This document shows, piece by piece, positions 11,499-21,748 of a DNA stretch of 64,000 nt. A program made the position numbers and the translations under genes. Numbering within the stretch: position 1 is the first letter of the stretch; every line of letters starts with the position of its first letter. Source of the stretch: Earliella scabrosa (lineage: Eukaryota > Basidiomycota > Agaricomycetes > Polyporales > Polyporaceae); the NCBI GenBank assembly GCA_022605405.1, contig JABYQQ010000015.1, positions 558,001-622,000 of the forward strand, in the 5' to 3' direction. Below the pieces are notes generated by a model that saw only the letters and a program-made list of their open reading frames with translations, did no database searches and was not told the origin of the DNA.

Positions 11499-13139
11499 TC
11501 ACCGGCCGCCGTCCACACAATCTCGAGGCGGCATGTCCCTGTACGCATCCACGATCTGCCTGTCCAGTTTCGCCCACTTCGCCAGCCGGTCGATGCTCTT
11601 CACGTCCAAATCAATCACAAACACCCGTCCGCTGACCTCCTCGTCCGCCCCCTCGCGCGGCCTCATGCGCACGATGACCGAACAGTCCTTGAACGACGCC
11701 GACAGCAGATACGCCGCCATCCGGTACCGCAGCTCCGCGTCCGTCTGCTCCAGCTCCGCCGTGCCTTCCTCGTTGCTGCTGCTGGTGCGCGTGAGGTAGG
11801 CGTCGATGACGGCCGTCCACTCGTCCATGTCCGGGTCCTCCTCGTCCTCGCCGAGCTTGAGTCCTTCAGGGCGGCGCGCGGCCCAGAGCGCGGTCAGACC
11901 TTCGACGTCGAGCGCGTCGAGCGTGCGTTGGAGCGTTGCGAGCGTGCGTAGGACGGGCGTGCGCAGGAGGATGGGGAGGAGCGCGCCGACGAACGCGTCC
12001 CGGACCTCGGTGGCCGTCGGCGTCGGCTCCGGCTTCGACTCAGGGTCGGATGCGGGGCTGTCAGAGTCGGGAGAAACGGGGGTGGGGGCGGGGGATTGGC
12101 GGGGAAAGAGCTGAATGGCGAGGGGTGTGAGTGACGTTGCCTGTGCGACAGACGGCACGCGTGCGAGGGGAGAGCCAGGGTCGACACGCAGATGAGAAAG
12201 AGCCCGTGGGTTCGTCCGTCCGTCCGTCCGTGCGGGGGATCGACGCGGCCATGTGCGCGGAGAAGAGATGTAAATGAGCGTAGCGTGGCGCAAGTAACGG
12301 ATCGTCAGTCAGACCGCGGAGATGAGGGGAGAGATCCGGGGACGCACGTCGTCTGCCGTGGGCTTGAGCATCCTGCCCTCGACGAAGATGCGGAGGTTGT
12401 TCACCGTCGCGCCGGTGGCGAGCCAGACGTCCCAGAGGGCGTGCAGGGCGCGCGTGACGCGCGCGGGCTCGCCCGAGAAGAGGTCGAGCGGGCAGTACCC
12501 GAGCGAGGCGTCCTCGCCCTGCGTGCTCTTGAGGTGCGCGTGCATACAGAACCGGCACGTCCGCGTCTTGATCTCGCGCGTCTCGGGCGAGAGGTGCGTC
12601 GGCGCGGGGAGGAAGCCCCATTTCGGCTATGAATGCGGTGTAGGAAGAGAGAAGGAGGGGACGATGAGAGGGCGAGAAGAGGCAGTCGGTGGGGTGTGGC
12701 GCACCTTGATCTCGACCGCCCATCCCTTGCCGCCGACGAGGTCCGTGGCGAGCACGGCCTTCGTCTTGCTCACGTCGATCCTGTCCCTCATCCTCCTCTC
12801 CATCGGCCGATGCGGCTCGACGAGCGTCGAGAGCTCGTGCAGCCAGTTGTGATCGACATGCACGGCGTCAAGATGGGGGAGGAACTCGCTCGAGACGAGG
12901 CGCTCGATGACCGTCTTTTGGAAGACGATCGTGGGGTCGTCGGGCTCGACGAGCGGCGGGAGGTCATACTTTTCGGGCTCTTCGTGGTCGGGGACGGGCC
13001 CCTTGCGGAGGCGGAGGGCGGTGCCGTCGAAGTCGGGATGCGGGGGCCCGGCGTAGGAGAAGACGATGGTCGAGCCGCCCTCGGAGACGTACTTCCAGTC
13101 GTGGGGCGAGGTGTCGCCTACGTGCGGCTCGTTGCTCAT
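11499..13139 (-). CDS. ipk1: Inositol-pentakisphosphate 2-kinase
   Basis: Exons on the minus strand: 13139-12705, 12626-12348, 12140-11499; product 451 residues. The enzyme phosphorylates the 2-position of inositol pentakisphosphate to make phytate (InsP6), a signal in mRNA export and other nuclear processes. Family marks are the N-terminal W-K-Y-V-S-E-G-G-S-T-I-V, the EIKPKWGFLP block spanning the first splice join (143-152), a following CRFCMH zinc-type cluster, the YCPLDLFSG segment, and near the C terminus KDCSVIV and VIDLDVK. Length is normal for fungal members. The ATG at 13139 is the first one, and motif residues begin within 20 codons. A broken second copy lies at 14773-16215 beyond WC-2, in the same orientation. 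Confidence 0.9.
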
Positions 13140-13341
13140 TGCGTCACAGAGGGTCACAGACTCGGGATGCGCCTCTTGGCTGGGGTGAGAGACACTTGGC
13201 GGCAGGCGGCAGTGTCGAGGCGGGAGGCAACCAGCGTTCGCTAAATCCGATCTCACCACATACACGGGCGTCTCTCCAACACCCACCAAAGGACTCGGAG
13301 AGCGCAAGACGGCGTACATACTACAGCAGAGGCCCCAGCTC

Positions 13342-14463
13342 TCAAAACCCAGCCCCACCTTGCGGCTCACCCTCCTCGTCGCCCTTGCGTGCCTTCTTCG
13401 CCCACCGCAGCCCGCACGCGTTGCAGAGCGTCTTCGGACCCATTGGACCCTGCAACCCGTCGTATGAAGCAGAGCAAGCCAGGACTGTGGATAGCAACAC
13501 GCACCTTGCGCCATTCCGGGGAGTCTGTCCTTCCGCAAGTCACGCAGACGTGTTGCTCTGCTGCGAGCCTCTTCACCTTCTTCCGAGGCCCGTCATCGTC
13601 CTCAGCGCCGACCGCCGCACCGCCCATGTCATATCCGCTTCTTGCGCCCTCAGCTGCTCCAAAATTGTCGGACGTGGTGAAAAAGTTCTCGCTGGGATTG
13701 TCCAGTGCCTGTATCTGCGCGCGGAGCTGCTCGGCGCGCTGCTGCAGCCGTTCGTTCTCCATCTTGAGCTCCAAAAACGTGTTCAACCTGTCTCTCTCGG
13801 TCAGCATCCCCCGTCGCATGGCTCCCAACTTAGAAGGGCAGCGTGAGCACGCACATCGCGGTGTTCCGACTCGGGTACGGCTGCGCCATCGCAAAGTAGC
13901 ACTTGAACTCGTCAGAGTCGGGCAGGTAGTGCGGCCTGCCGCGGATCTCGAAGAGCACCTCCTTGGGCGCAGACGAGTAGTCCGTCGCGGACACGTAGAA
14001 CTCGTTCTTGCACTGCAGCCGCGCGTACGCGAGCATCTCCGTCTTCGACCGCACGCTCTCCGTGAACGCCGCGCGGAACTGTTCGCGGTCGTCCGCTGTC
14101 CGTGCGCACCCAGTCAGCACGGGAGGAGAAAGAAGAGTAAGGGACAGGGAGGCAAAGAAACCACGCACCGTTCATGAGGTCGATCAGGTCCCCGTCGACG
14201 AGCTCGTCGTCGCGCCAGCCCAGCAGCTCCGCCACCGCGCTCCCGCAGTACCACACCTGGCACGTCTCGGACAGGACGAGGGCGAGGTTGTCGTTGAGCT
14301 CCGTGACGAGCAGGTCCGCCCACCGCTTCCGCTTCGTGAACTCGAACACGGGGATCTCCTTGACCGGGCTCAGCGGCTGCCCCGCCGCCGTCGAGACCGT
14401 GGAAGTTGACGTTGAGGGCGCGTTCGCGTGCGCGGACTCTGCGGGTGCGGGTTGTGTGGCCAT
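13342..14463 (-). CDS. wc-2: White Collar-2 like PAS/GATA transcription factor
   Basis: Exons: 14463-14169, 14095-13855, 13787-13505, 13449-13342; product 308 residues. A PAS domain covers roughly residues 35-170, with [18 protein letters not shown] at its start and a [13 protein letters not shown] core. A coiled-coil-like segment and a basic RKKVKR motif follow. A single GATA-type zinc finger runs from C260 (CVTC) to C285 (CNAC). Splicing joins EWRK to [13 protein letters not shown] inside the finger, as in other fungal WC-2 genes. WC-2 pairs with the photoreceptor WC-1 and binds light-response elements. No LOV flavin-binding motif is present, which is expected for WC-2. The gene sits between intact IPK1 and its relic. 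I used the first ATG; a TTG ten codons upstream is open but not a fungal start. Confidence 0.93.
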
Positions 14464-14772
14464 AGTCCTGCGCCTCGACGTCGTGAGCAATGTGAGATGA
14501 CTGCAGCTTCAGCGTGGGCGATGGCCACAGAGTGAGGGTCGGGCGGGGCTCGGGGGGCAGAGAGGGGACGCTGGGAGAGGAGAGGGGGAGCGTGTAGCAT
14601 GGTGGGTCTGCGACTGTCTGCGATTGGCCCGGCGTTGTGCGTCCGTCAGGATATTGGCATATGCGGAAGAGGGAGTACCAGACTGGGACCGGCCGTCGAC
14701 GTCACTTGGCTGCACGCTGTCAACCAGCTTTTCTGGCGCTAACGGACCTCTTCGCGGTGCCCATATGCATAT
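14464..14772 (-). promoter_or_regulatory. Upstream region of wc-2
   Basis: This stretch of about 310 bases lies between the wc-2 start and the 3' flank of the IPK1 relic. It should contain the wc-2 promoter. I see no clear TATA box or known light-response element and no coding exon. Confidence 0.4.
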
Positions 14773-16215
14773 GTTTGTTTACTCACAACTACGAACTGCA
14801 CGAACTGAAGTTACTGTAACACAACGTAATTCCATTCCCCAAAATGTATGCATGCCATGGCCTGGTCTCGTACAGTACTCGCGGTGGCGGGGTGCGGATA
14901 TGTGTACTCCCTACGAGACGACCATGGCCTGGGTCAACTTTTCCAAATGTGGTTATGTATGTGTACGAGCAAGGCTCCCCAGGTATCGGAAACATGATCG
15001 AGCTGCCCTCAGTGAACGAAGCACAGAGCCATGCGGCAGCGCAATGTCTCGTCGGTCTTATTCAGCTACGCTCTGTTATGAGGTACTCAACTTACAAGTG
15101 AGTAAGTACTTAGAGAGTACTGGCATGCCTGCCACCCCGCTTGCCACAGGACTTCCGTGCTGTGTCTGAAGCCGTGCTCATTGCTCGTCACGCGTCACGT
15201 CCAAAGTGATCACAAGAGCTCATGCGCAAGGTGACCGAACAGTCCTTGAACGACGCCGACAGCAGATACGCCGTCATCCGGTACCGCAGCCCGGCATCCG
15301 TCTTCTCCCCATGCCTCGTTCCGTCCACTATGCATCCCCCGTTGCTGCTGCTACACGCAAGGTAAGTAGACGTTGATGACGCCCGTCCACTCGTCCATGT
15401 CCGAGTGCTCCTCGCCCTTGCCGAGTTTGAGCCCCTCCGGGCGGCGCGCAGCCCAAAGCGCGGCGAGGCCCTCGGAGTCAGGCGCATTGAGCGTCGCAAG
15501 CGTGCGCAGGAGGATGGGAGGGAGCACATCCCGGACCTTGGTCGACGTCCCGGGGGTCGGCTCCGGCTCTGGGGTGCGGGGCCGGGGGTTGTCAGAGTCC
15601 GGAGAAGTGAAGGGCACGGCTGCATTCCCGCAGGCTTCGCTGTGACACCGGGACGTATGCGACGTCTCGGTGATGGATTTTCGTGGTCCGACCTGTGTGC
15701 GTATTTTTCGAAAATGGGTCTATCGATATGAGAACAGCTGTAGTCAGACAGCGGAGCATGCCCTCGACGTCTAAGCGGAGGTCAAGTTAGCCGTCACGCC
15801 GATAGCGAGCCAAACGTCCCAGAGCGCGTGCAGAGTGTGCATGACGCGAGAAGAGATTGAACAGGCAGTACTCCAGCGAAGCACTTGAAGTGCGCGTGCA
15901 TACAAAATCGTCACGTCGGCGTCTTACATACTTAATCTTGCACGTTTCGGGCGAGGGACGCTAGTCTCGTACCAAGACCCTCCGCGCGAGGGGTTTGTTC
16001 CGAACCTACGAGGGACGCGTCGGCGCGGGGAGGAATTGAACCCCATTTCGGCTACAAATCGGACACAGGAAGAGAGCAAGAAAGGATGATGAGATCTTGG
16101 CCCTGGCCGCCCAAGAGGTCAGAATAGTAATTTTATTTGGACGGTCAGGTCCTTCAAGTTCCATTCCCGCCGGCCTCCTCTCCATGGACAAATGCGGCTC
16201 GACGGACGCGGTGCA
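14773..16215 (-). pseudogene. Decayed duplicate of the IPK1 gene
   Basis: The segment matches 11037-12850 in order and orientation. Corresponding blocks include the 3' flank (14773-14865 with 11037-11105), the KDCSV region (15215-15300 with 11650-11750), the block encoding TALWAARRPEGLKL in IPK1 (15405-15465 with 11850-11900), the middle coding part (15775-15860 with 12385-12470), and the exon 1-2 boundary with its intron (16015-16095 with 12595-12670). Because intron sequence is copied, this is a DNA-level duplication and not a retrocopy. It is dead: the last coding part is missing (internal deletion near 15200), the frame stops near 15351, other frameshifts are present, and the first exon is cut off after about 16215. 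Short peptides such as GLAALWAARRPEGLKLGKGE still read in frame. Confidence 0.88.
14855..14932. mobile_element. 67-base duplicated unit with small inverted ends inside the IPK1 relic
   Basis: An 11-base direct repeat CCATGGCCTGG stands at 14855-14865 and 14922-14932. The 56 bases between begin TCTCGTACAGTAC and end GTACTCCCTACGAGA (followed by CGA), so the ends are imperfect inverted repeats. The intact IPK1 flank has only one copy of the core repeat (about 11095-11105) and no such insert. This fits a very small foldback insertion with a target duplication, or a local duplication formed by slippage. Confidence 0.4.
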
Positions 16216-16488
16216 GCCAGTTATGTCTGTTTCTATTATGGTCAGCAACGGAGACTAGTACATGCATGCAAAGTGGTGACATCAAGATGACCACAAGCAG
16301 TGGGAGTTGGACCCTTGCAGACAATGGATACTCGCGATTCAACCCTAGTGCATGATACAGGACTTGATATGTAATTACAACTGACAGTGGTGACTACACT
16401 GCACACTACCCAACATTTAAGCGGTCTTGCTAGACATACTGCAAGCTCAGTGAGTTTCGCGTAGAGGCTAAGATTGGAATAAATACTC

Positions 16489-16968
16489 TTACACATCAAT
16501 CAAGTGACTCAGACTGTGATTGAGCTTTTGCAGCTCAATCTGCAGCTCGGTCTTGAGGTCTTGAAGCTCGGTCTTAAGCTCCGAGACGTTGTTCCTCACA
16601 GAGGCAGTTTCAGTGTGAATGAGGGCGAGCTTCTTGTCAAGCGGGTCCAACAGATCCGACCACTGTGCGGACTGGACGGACGGGGCAGAGCCAGAGCGCG
16701 CAGACCGCGAGCTCCCACCTCTGAGGCGGAGATCAGAACGAACATCGAAGACTGCGTGTGAAGAGCCGTGCGACGACGACGAGGGCGGATGCAAAGTCTG
16801 GGTTGACGGGGCAGGGCCGGAGCGCAAGGAGCGCAAGCTTGAACCACTGGCACTAACGCCGAGGTCAGAATAAGCGTCATAGATTGCTGGATGAGAACCA
16901 TACCTTATGCTCATCTTGTCGTCGTCGACCTGACTCTCAAGCTGTGCAGACAGATCGCCAGTGGGCAT
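16489..16968 (-). CDS. Small Ser-rich protein with C-terminal coiled coil, unknown
   Basis: A single open frame of 159 residues starts at the ATG at 16968 and stops at 16489. I do not recognise the family. The middle contains two related blocks, one around AYSDLGVSASGSSLRSLRSG and one around DVRSDLRLRGGSSRSARSG, so an internal duplication is visible. The last 50 residues, from about ALIHTETASVRNNV to the end, form a strong amphipathic heptad pattern with repeated ELKTELQ. The frame carries no intron, unlike its neighbours. A TATATAAAC element lies 73-82 bases upstream, which supports real transcription. It could be an expressed lineage-specific gene. Confidence 0.55.
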   Translation of the reverse strand: MPTGDLSAQLESQVDDDKMSIRYGSHPAIYDAYSDLGVSASGSSLRSLRSGPAPSTQTLHPPSSSSHGSSHAVFDVRSDLRLRGGSSRSARSGSAPSVQSAQWSDLLDPLDKKLALIHTETASVRNNVSELKTELQDLKTELQIELQKLNHSLSHLIDV

Positions 16969-17606
16969 GGTGTCTGAGGGGGACGGTGCCAGTAGACGGC
17001 GGGGGGAGGGGTGACGGATAAGGAAGCGTGGGTGCTCGGGGTTTATATATGAAGGCCATCCGCGCGGGAGATTGAAAAGTAATCACATGGATGTCGGTCG
17101 TCCCTTCCTGCCCGATATGGCGGAGGAGTCATGACGTAGATGCTCAATCTGCCCGATACTTATGGCGGAAGAGTCATGACGTGGTGGGCCGCCGGCGTCA
17201 TAGCCACGACGGGTGGTTACGACACTAGTATGAATCTTCTCCGGTCGAGAAGTGGTCGAAACTTACATATCCCAATCCACCTTTATGGCGTGTCATTCTG
17301 GGGATTTTGATGGGTGCATTAGTATGTCGTGGTGATGGCAGGGAGGGACTGTGGTCACGACATTGATTCACGTATACAACATTGTATGCACCCTGGGAAA
17401 CACTGCCACGAAGCATTATAACAGACGTTCAAGCGCTTCATGGCGGCTACTCTTAGTAGTCACGACTTCGATGTTCAAACTTCCGTTGCAAGCGGGAAAC
17501 AAAACACCTAACAAACAATTGCAATGCATTCGACATAGATACTAGCACGAACCAGACCATGACCCAAGCGGACGAACGCAGCCGCGTCCTCCCAGCAATA
17601 GGCTCT
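16969..17606 (-). promoter_or_regulatory. Promoter region with TATA box and duplicated TGACGT blocks
   Basis: A TATATAAAC box (minus strand) is at 17041-17050. Two imperfect direct repeats follow at about 17111-17142 and 17151-17184, each made of CTGCCCGATA, then TATGGCGGA, then AGTCATGACGTRG. TGACGT is the half-site or core read by bZIP factors of the CREB/ATF type. The rest of the stretch holds no recognised gene and includes the 3' end of the Zn2Cys6 gene transcript. Confidence 0.5.
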
Positions 17607-19492
17607 TCACGAAATCGAAGCCAGCGAGGACAGCGACTGGTTGATGTACTCCATCATCAGATCGTCCTCAGACGCAAACGACGAGTAGTAGTTGTCCGGG
17701 AACCCCAGCCGGTACGGGTCGACGTCGACCATCCCAGACGTCGGCGGAGGCGCAGGCGTAGGCAACTTGGGTCGGGCATCCTGCTGCAGAGATCCCATGG
17801 GCGGCGGCGAAGAGGGCGTGTTGAGATGCAAGCTTCTAGCCTCTACAGGCTGGAAGGCGAAGTAGCTATTGATCGGCACCTGATAGGCATGGTAGTCGGA
17901 CGAGCTGGATGCGGCCGAAGAGGACGAGCCCCCGCGCGTGAGAGGAGGCGGTGCCGCGAACAGCCAGTCGGGCTCCTTCCCAAGGGCCACAAGGCGTTGT
18001 TCCAGCTGACTGTCCAGCGTGGACGAGCGGGAGACAGGAAGGGCGGCAGGAGTGAGCGCCGGTGCGGAGGCAGGAGTTGAGTGCGTCCGCGAAAGACCAG
18101 CGCCGTACATAGCGCTGTTCGGGCAAGGTCAGCATCACCAAGCGGCTCGTGACGGGTGAAAGGAGTGCTCACTGGTAATGGGAAACCGGCTCCGTGTGAC
18201 CGCGTTGAAGCGGAATGGGCAGCTGTGGGGCATGCGACATCATGCCTGGCATCGGTGGGTAACGGCCAGGAGTGGTCATGAACATAGCAGGGTTCGGAGG
18301 AGCTTGCGCAGGTGCAGTGTTCCACGTCGGCATCCCTTCGTCGCTGACAGGTCCGTCGACGACCACCGTGGGGATAGGCACAGGCAGGGAGCGAGCCGGG
18401 ACAGCGTTTGAGTCGTAGGAAGCTTGAGGAGGGGCGCAGCCTTCGTTGGAGTCAGCCTCATCGCAAGAGTACACAGAAGGCGACGACGTTTCAAACGGAT
18501 CAGAGAAAGGCGAAGGAGCAGCAGACGGCAGACGTGGCGAAGACGGTGCGACGGCAGCGGCTGCCCCGCCCTGGTCGACGAAGGGTGTAGCTCTGAATGT
18601 CGGTCGATCTACTGCAGTGTCCTGGGCTGTCGCCGTAGTCTGAGCTGTTCCCTTCGGTCTGCGGGGCGCCTTCCGGGTTGTTGCCTTAGTCTTCTTTGCT
18701 GTCCTAGTTTCAGCTGTCGCCGAAGTCGCTGTAGTCTCTTCGGGTGCGGCTTCCGCACCCCGCTTAACCTTGTTTGCACGATGGTCCTCCACGTAGACGC
18801 ACTCGAGACCCCGCTTGGCACACCGCTTGCACTCCGGTCTTGTTCCCGAGCACTAGAACACTTGTTTGGTGTCCCGTATACGAGCAAAGCAACGTAGCAC
18901 ACACCTTGGTCTTCCGCTTCCGACACGTCTCGCACGCCTGCGCAACACGGATGCGTGTCTTGATCAGCGGGGCGGTGAACAGCGCCCGGTCGTGGATCGT
19001 CTCTATCATATCGAACGTCGGCGGTGGGTTGACATACACGAACGGATCCTCGCGACGCGACGCGGGGGAAGTGTGCTCCCGCGGTTGCCCCAGTTGAGAG
19101 GTATGCTTGTGCGGGGAGGGCTCGGGCTCGAGCTGTACATGATGGGATGACTGGTATGCGGCAGCGAGAAGGGGTGCTTGAGCGTGAGTGTGAAACCGAG
19201 GGATGACATTCTCAGCTGGCGAAGGCGTAGGATAAGCTGCGGTGTGGTGAACGCCAGTGGAGGGTAGTTGGGCGAACGCGACGAGCTGGGGGTGACACTG
19301 AGCCTGGTAGTGCAGGAGGGCGTTGGGGTCGACGGGGGCCCAGCCGAGCTGTTGAGCATATATGAGCGAAGAGAGCTGCGGATAGCGACCGGCGGTAGCG
19401 GCGGGTTGCTGTATGCGGATGTCGTCTTGCGAGGGTGGGCAGCTGATCGCGGCCAGAACGTTGGGCGGGAGACTGCTCTCAGAGGTCTTCAT
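17607..19492 (-). CDS. Zn2Cys6 fungal transcription factor
   Basis: Exons: 19492-18905, 18852-18173, 18114-17607; product 591 residues. The binuclear zinc cluster is complete: C187-x2-C190-x6-C197-x6-C204-x2-C207-x6-C214, formed across the first splice join (CETCRKRKTK to CSGTRPECKRC). It lies in the middle of the protein, not at the N terminus as is more common. The N-terminal part is rich in Pro, His and Gln; the C-terminal part is Ser/Pro/Thr-rich with a basic stretch (KKTKATTRKAPRRPK) just after the finger, a likely nuclear signal. No fungal-specific middle homology domain was seen. The family binds CGG-type DNA elements; the targets are unknown. The start ATG at 19492 is the first in frame. 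Confidence 0.87.
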
Positions 19493-20175
19493 CTTGAGCT
19501 GAGGGACCAGGCGACGAGAGCGCAGAGTTATGGAACAGCAAGGGACGAAGCGGAGCCGATGCAGAGAGAGCTAGCACGACGAAGGAGGTTAACAAGGGTT
19601 TGGGCTGACAACAGACAACAGGGGGCTGGCATTTGAGGCGTACCTGTGCTCCGCCGGGGGGTCTATCTCACCTCCAACGTCAGCCTCCCCTCGCCTCCCT
19701 GCGGCAACTCATGCCTCCTCCCCCCTCCCCCGGGCTCCCAGTGGCGATCCAGACGTTTGTCTTAGGCTGACTGAGTTCAAACGCTACTAGCTCCCCGAGT
19801 GAAGTGACTTGGAGGTTCATTTGGGTCCATTCCTGGGTGATCTACTAGAATTCTGCGTTACTCAAGCTTCAGGGATACTGAACAAGCGGAGACAAGAAAG
19901 TTGCGAGGGCGCATAAGGAGGCAGCAGGTAACAACTGGGCCATGAAGCGCCAAGTGCCGAGTGACACATCATGCACGTGCCCGTGACACACCGCGGTATG
20001 CGATTCAGAGCTGCACTTGTGGCCTCCCTCACCATCTTGTACTACTCTTTTGATGTTTTAGTACACACCCCATGTCACCACAGCCATTTAGAACATCAAG
20101 GGAGACACAATACCAGTGCTAACTGGCAGCATGTACTTTTTTACACGCACAAGGCTCACTTGTGCATGCACCTCC
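19493..20175. other. Intergenic region upstream of the Zn2Cys6 gene
   Basis: The stretch lies between the 5' end of the Zn2Cys6 gene and the 3' end of the next minus-strand gene. I see no exon, RNA gene or repeat. Confidence 0.5.
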
Positions 20176-21748
20176 TTAGTTGAGGTCCTCACTCGAAAGG
20201 ATCCCCGCCGTCAGCAATTCTGTGGTGGAGGAGGAAGGCACGGTGCTTGGGCCATCACGAGTTTCATCCACAGCCCAAAACTCCTTGGATTTCGCTGTAC
20301 CACTAGTACTGGCGCCGCCTGCTCCGTCTACTTACATGTCAGCACAGCCCCATCGTCACGAACCAAACCCATACAGAGTACTCACCACCTGTTGGCATCC
20401 CAGAGGATAGACCAGGGGGTGTCACCAGCATGTCTGGTCCCATGAACATGTGATCATAAGGCCTCCGAGTCGCCCCGCTCGGGCTAGTACTGGCCATGGG
20501 GCCAGTTGTGCAAGACGGCGGTGTCCATGCAAATTCCAACGGCGGAGGAGACAGCGGGCTCTCCATTGCCACCTCAGCACTGGCAGCCTTGGAGACGTTC
20601 TCCTGCCGGAACATGTTATCTTCTAGTCTTCTTGCAAGGGCACGGACACAGATCGTGCACTCGCACTCGTCAGCTATCGCACCTCCTCTGATGTATGGTC
20701 CCATTGAGTAGGGAGAGTACAGCGCGGGTAACGGCGGCGCGTACAAGCCGGTGAAGAACCCTGACCGAGATGGGCCGAAGGCGGGAACGTCTGCGCGTCC
20801 GCTGGTGAGTATACCGCCAGGACCTGGAAGGAATTAGGCCCGTACCAATGACAACGCACGGCTCGCGCGCCGGATATATGAATGGCAGGTGGGGAGGCGT
20901 GATCGGATGCTCGTCTACTGAGAGAATAGTCGTACCCAAACTCGATGGGTAATGATACTCGTAGTAGGGAGATCGCGCACGCCGCTTCCCCTTCGCGTCC
21001 ATCGCCGGCCCAGCATCTGCCGCGTTGTTTGTGACCTGGTAAGTATTGAGCGGTGTCAGAGTAGATGCCACTGCATGACGACTTGGACGCGTACCTGATA
21101 CTGTCCCGGCCGCGGCGTGAACGAGACCTCGTACTCATCATCAACATCTTCATCATCGTAGTATCCACCGTCGTAGTACTCGTCCTCATAGCCATCATCG
21201 TCGCCGGAGGGGTCGCTATGCAATTTCCCCTGCCCTTCGACTACCGCAATCGGCGGGGGTGGAGGTTGCACTGTCGTAGGGGTCGGGCTCCTCGGACGAG
21301 TACGCGATGGCTACACAATGGTACAACACATGAGTACACCGATGCGTGTACGCCAACAGAACCTGACAAACGCACCCCCGGTGTAGCTTGTCGTGTCGTC
21401 GGCCGTAGTGCGGGAACATTGGAAACCCCACCAAACATCCCGCTCAGGCTGGGTGGTGGAACGTTCTTGATGATCGATGCGTCCGCCTCCACCCGTTCCT
21501 GCGCCGGACAACCGCTGATGAGCTTGCGCAACATCTCGTCCACTGGGCTCATGATGTCGTGTCGCGGAGACTTCTCGACGCGTTCATCGGCATCCACCGG
21601 GTCATCAGCTGGCTTCCGCTTCAAGGGACGCGAACCGACAGACGGCGTTGAAGGACTGCCCTGGAAGGTTTCATTGAGTACTCCCGCAAAGCTTGCTGAT
21701 CGTCATATGGACACTCACTGAGACGTTCTCCTGGTTGGGCGGCGACAT
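20176..21748 (-). CDS. Unrecognised Pro-rich protein with acidic Tyr-rich tract
   Basis: Proposed exons: 21748-21719, 21660-21376, 21310-21095, 21035-20860, 20801-20386, 20327-20176; product about 424 residues, all joins in phase and introns mostly 54-65 bases. I do not recognise a domain. Seen in order are a charged N-terminal part (KRKPADDPVDADERVEKSPR), a PPPPP run, an acidic tract rich in Asp, Glu, Tyr and Gly (bases 21110-21200), a basic KGKRRARS motif, and near residue 300 a Cys pair in ECECTICVRAL followed by a short helix. The C terminus is Ser/Thr-rich and ends SSEDLN. The first exon (10 codons) is the weakest part; coding could begin further upstream. The last acceptor is a TAAGTAG tandem, so one residue may vary. 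A nuclear role is only a guess from the composition. Confidence 0.6.

Noticed and set aside
20838..20859. A 22-base intron with perfect phase in the Pro-rich protein gene
   Set aside because: It is too short to be spliced. A 58-base intron (20802-20859) with donor GTGCGT and a branch site gives the same downstream frame.
21065..21721. Open frame of 218 codons on the plus strand
   Set aside because: It is antisense to a well-phased multi-exon gene and shows no recognisable domain.
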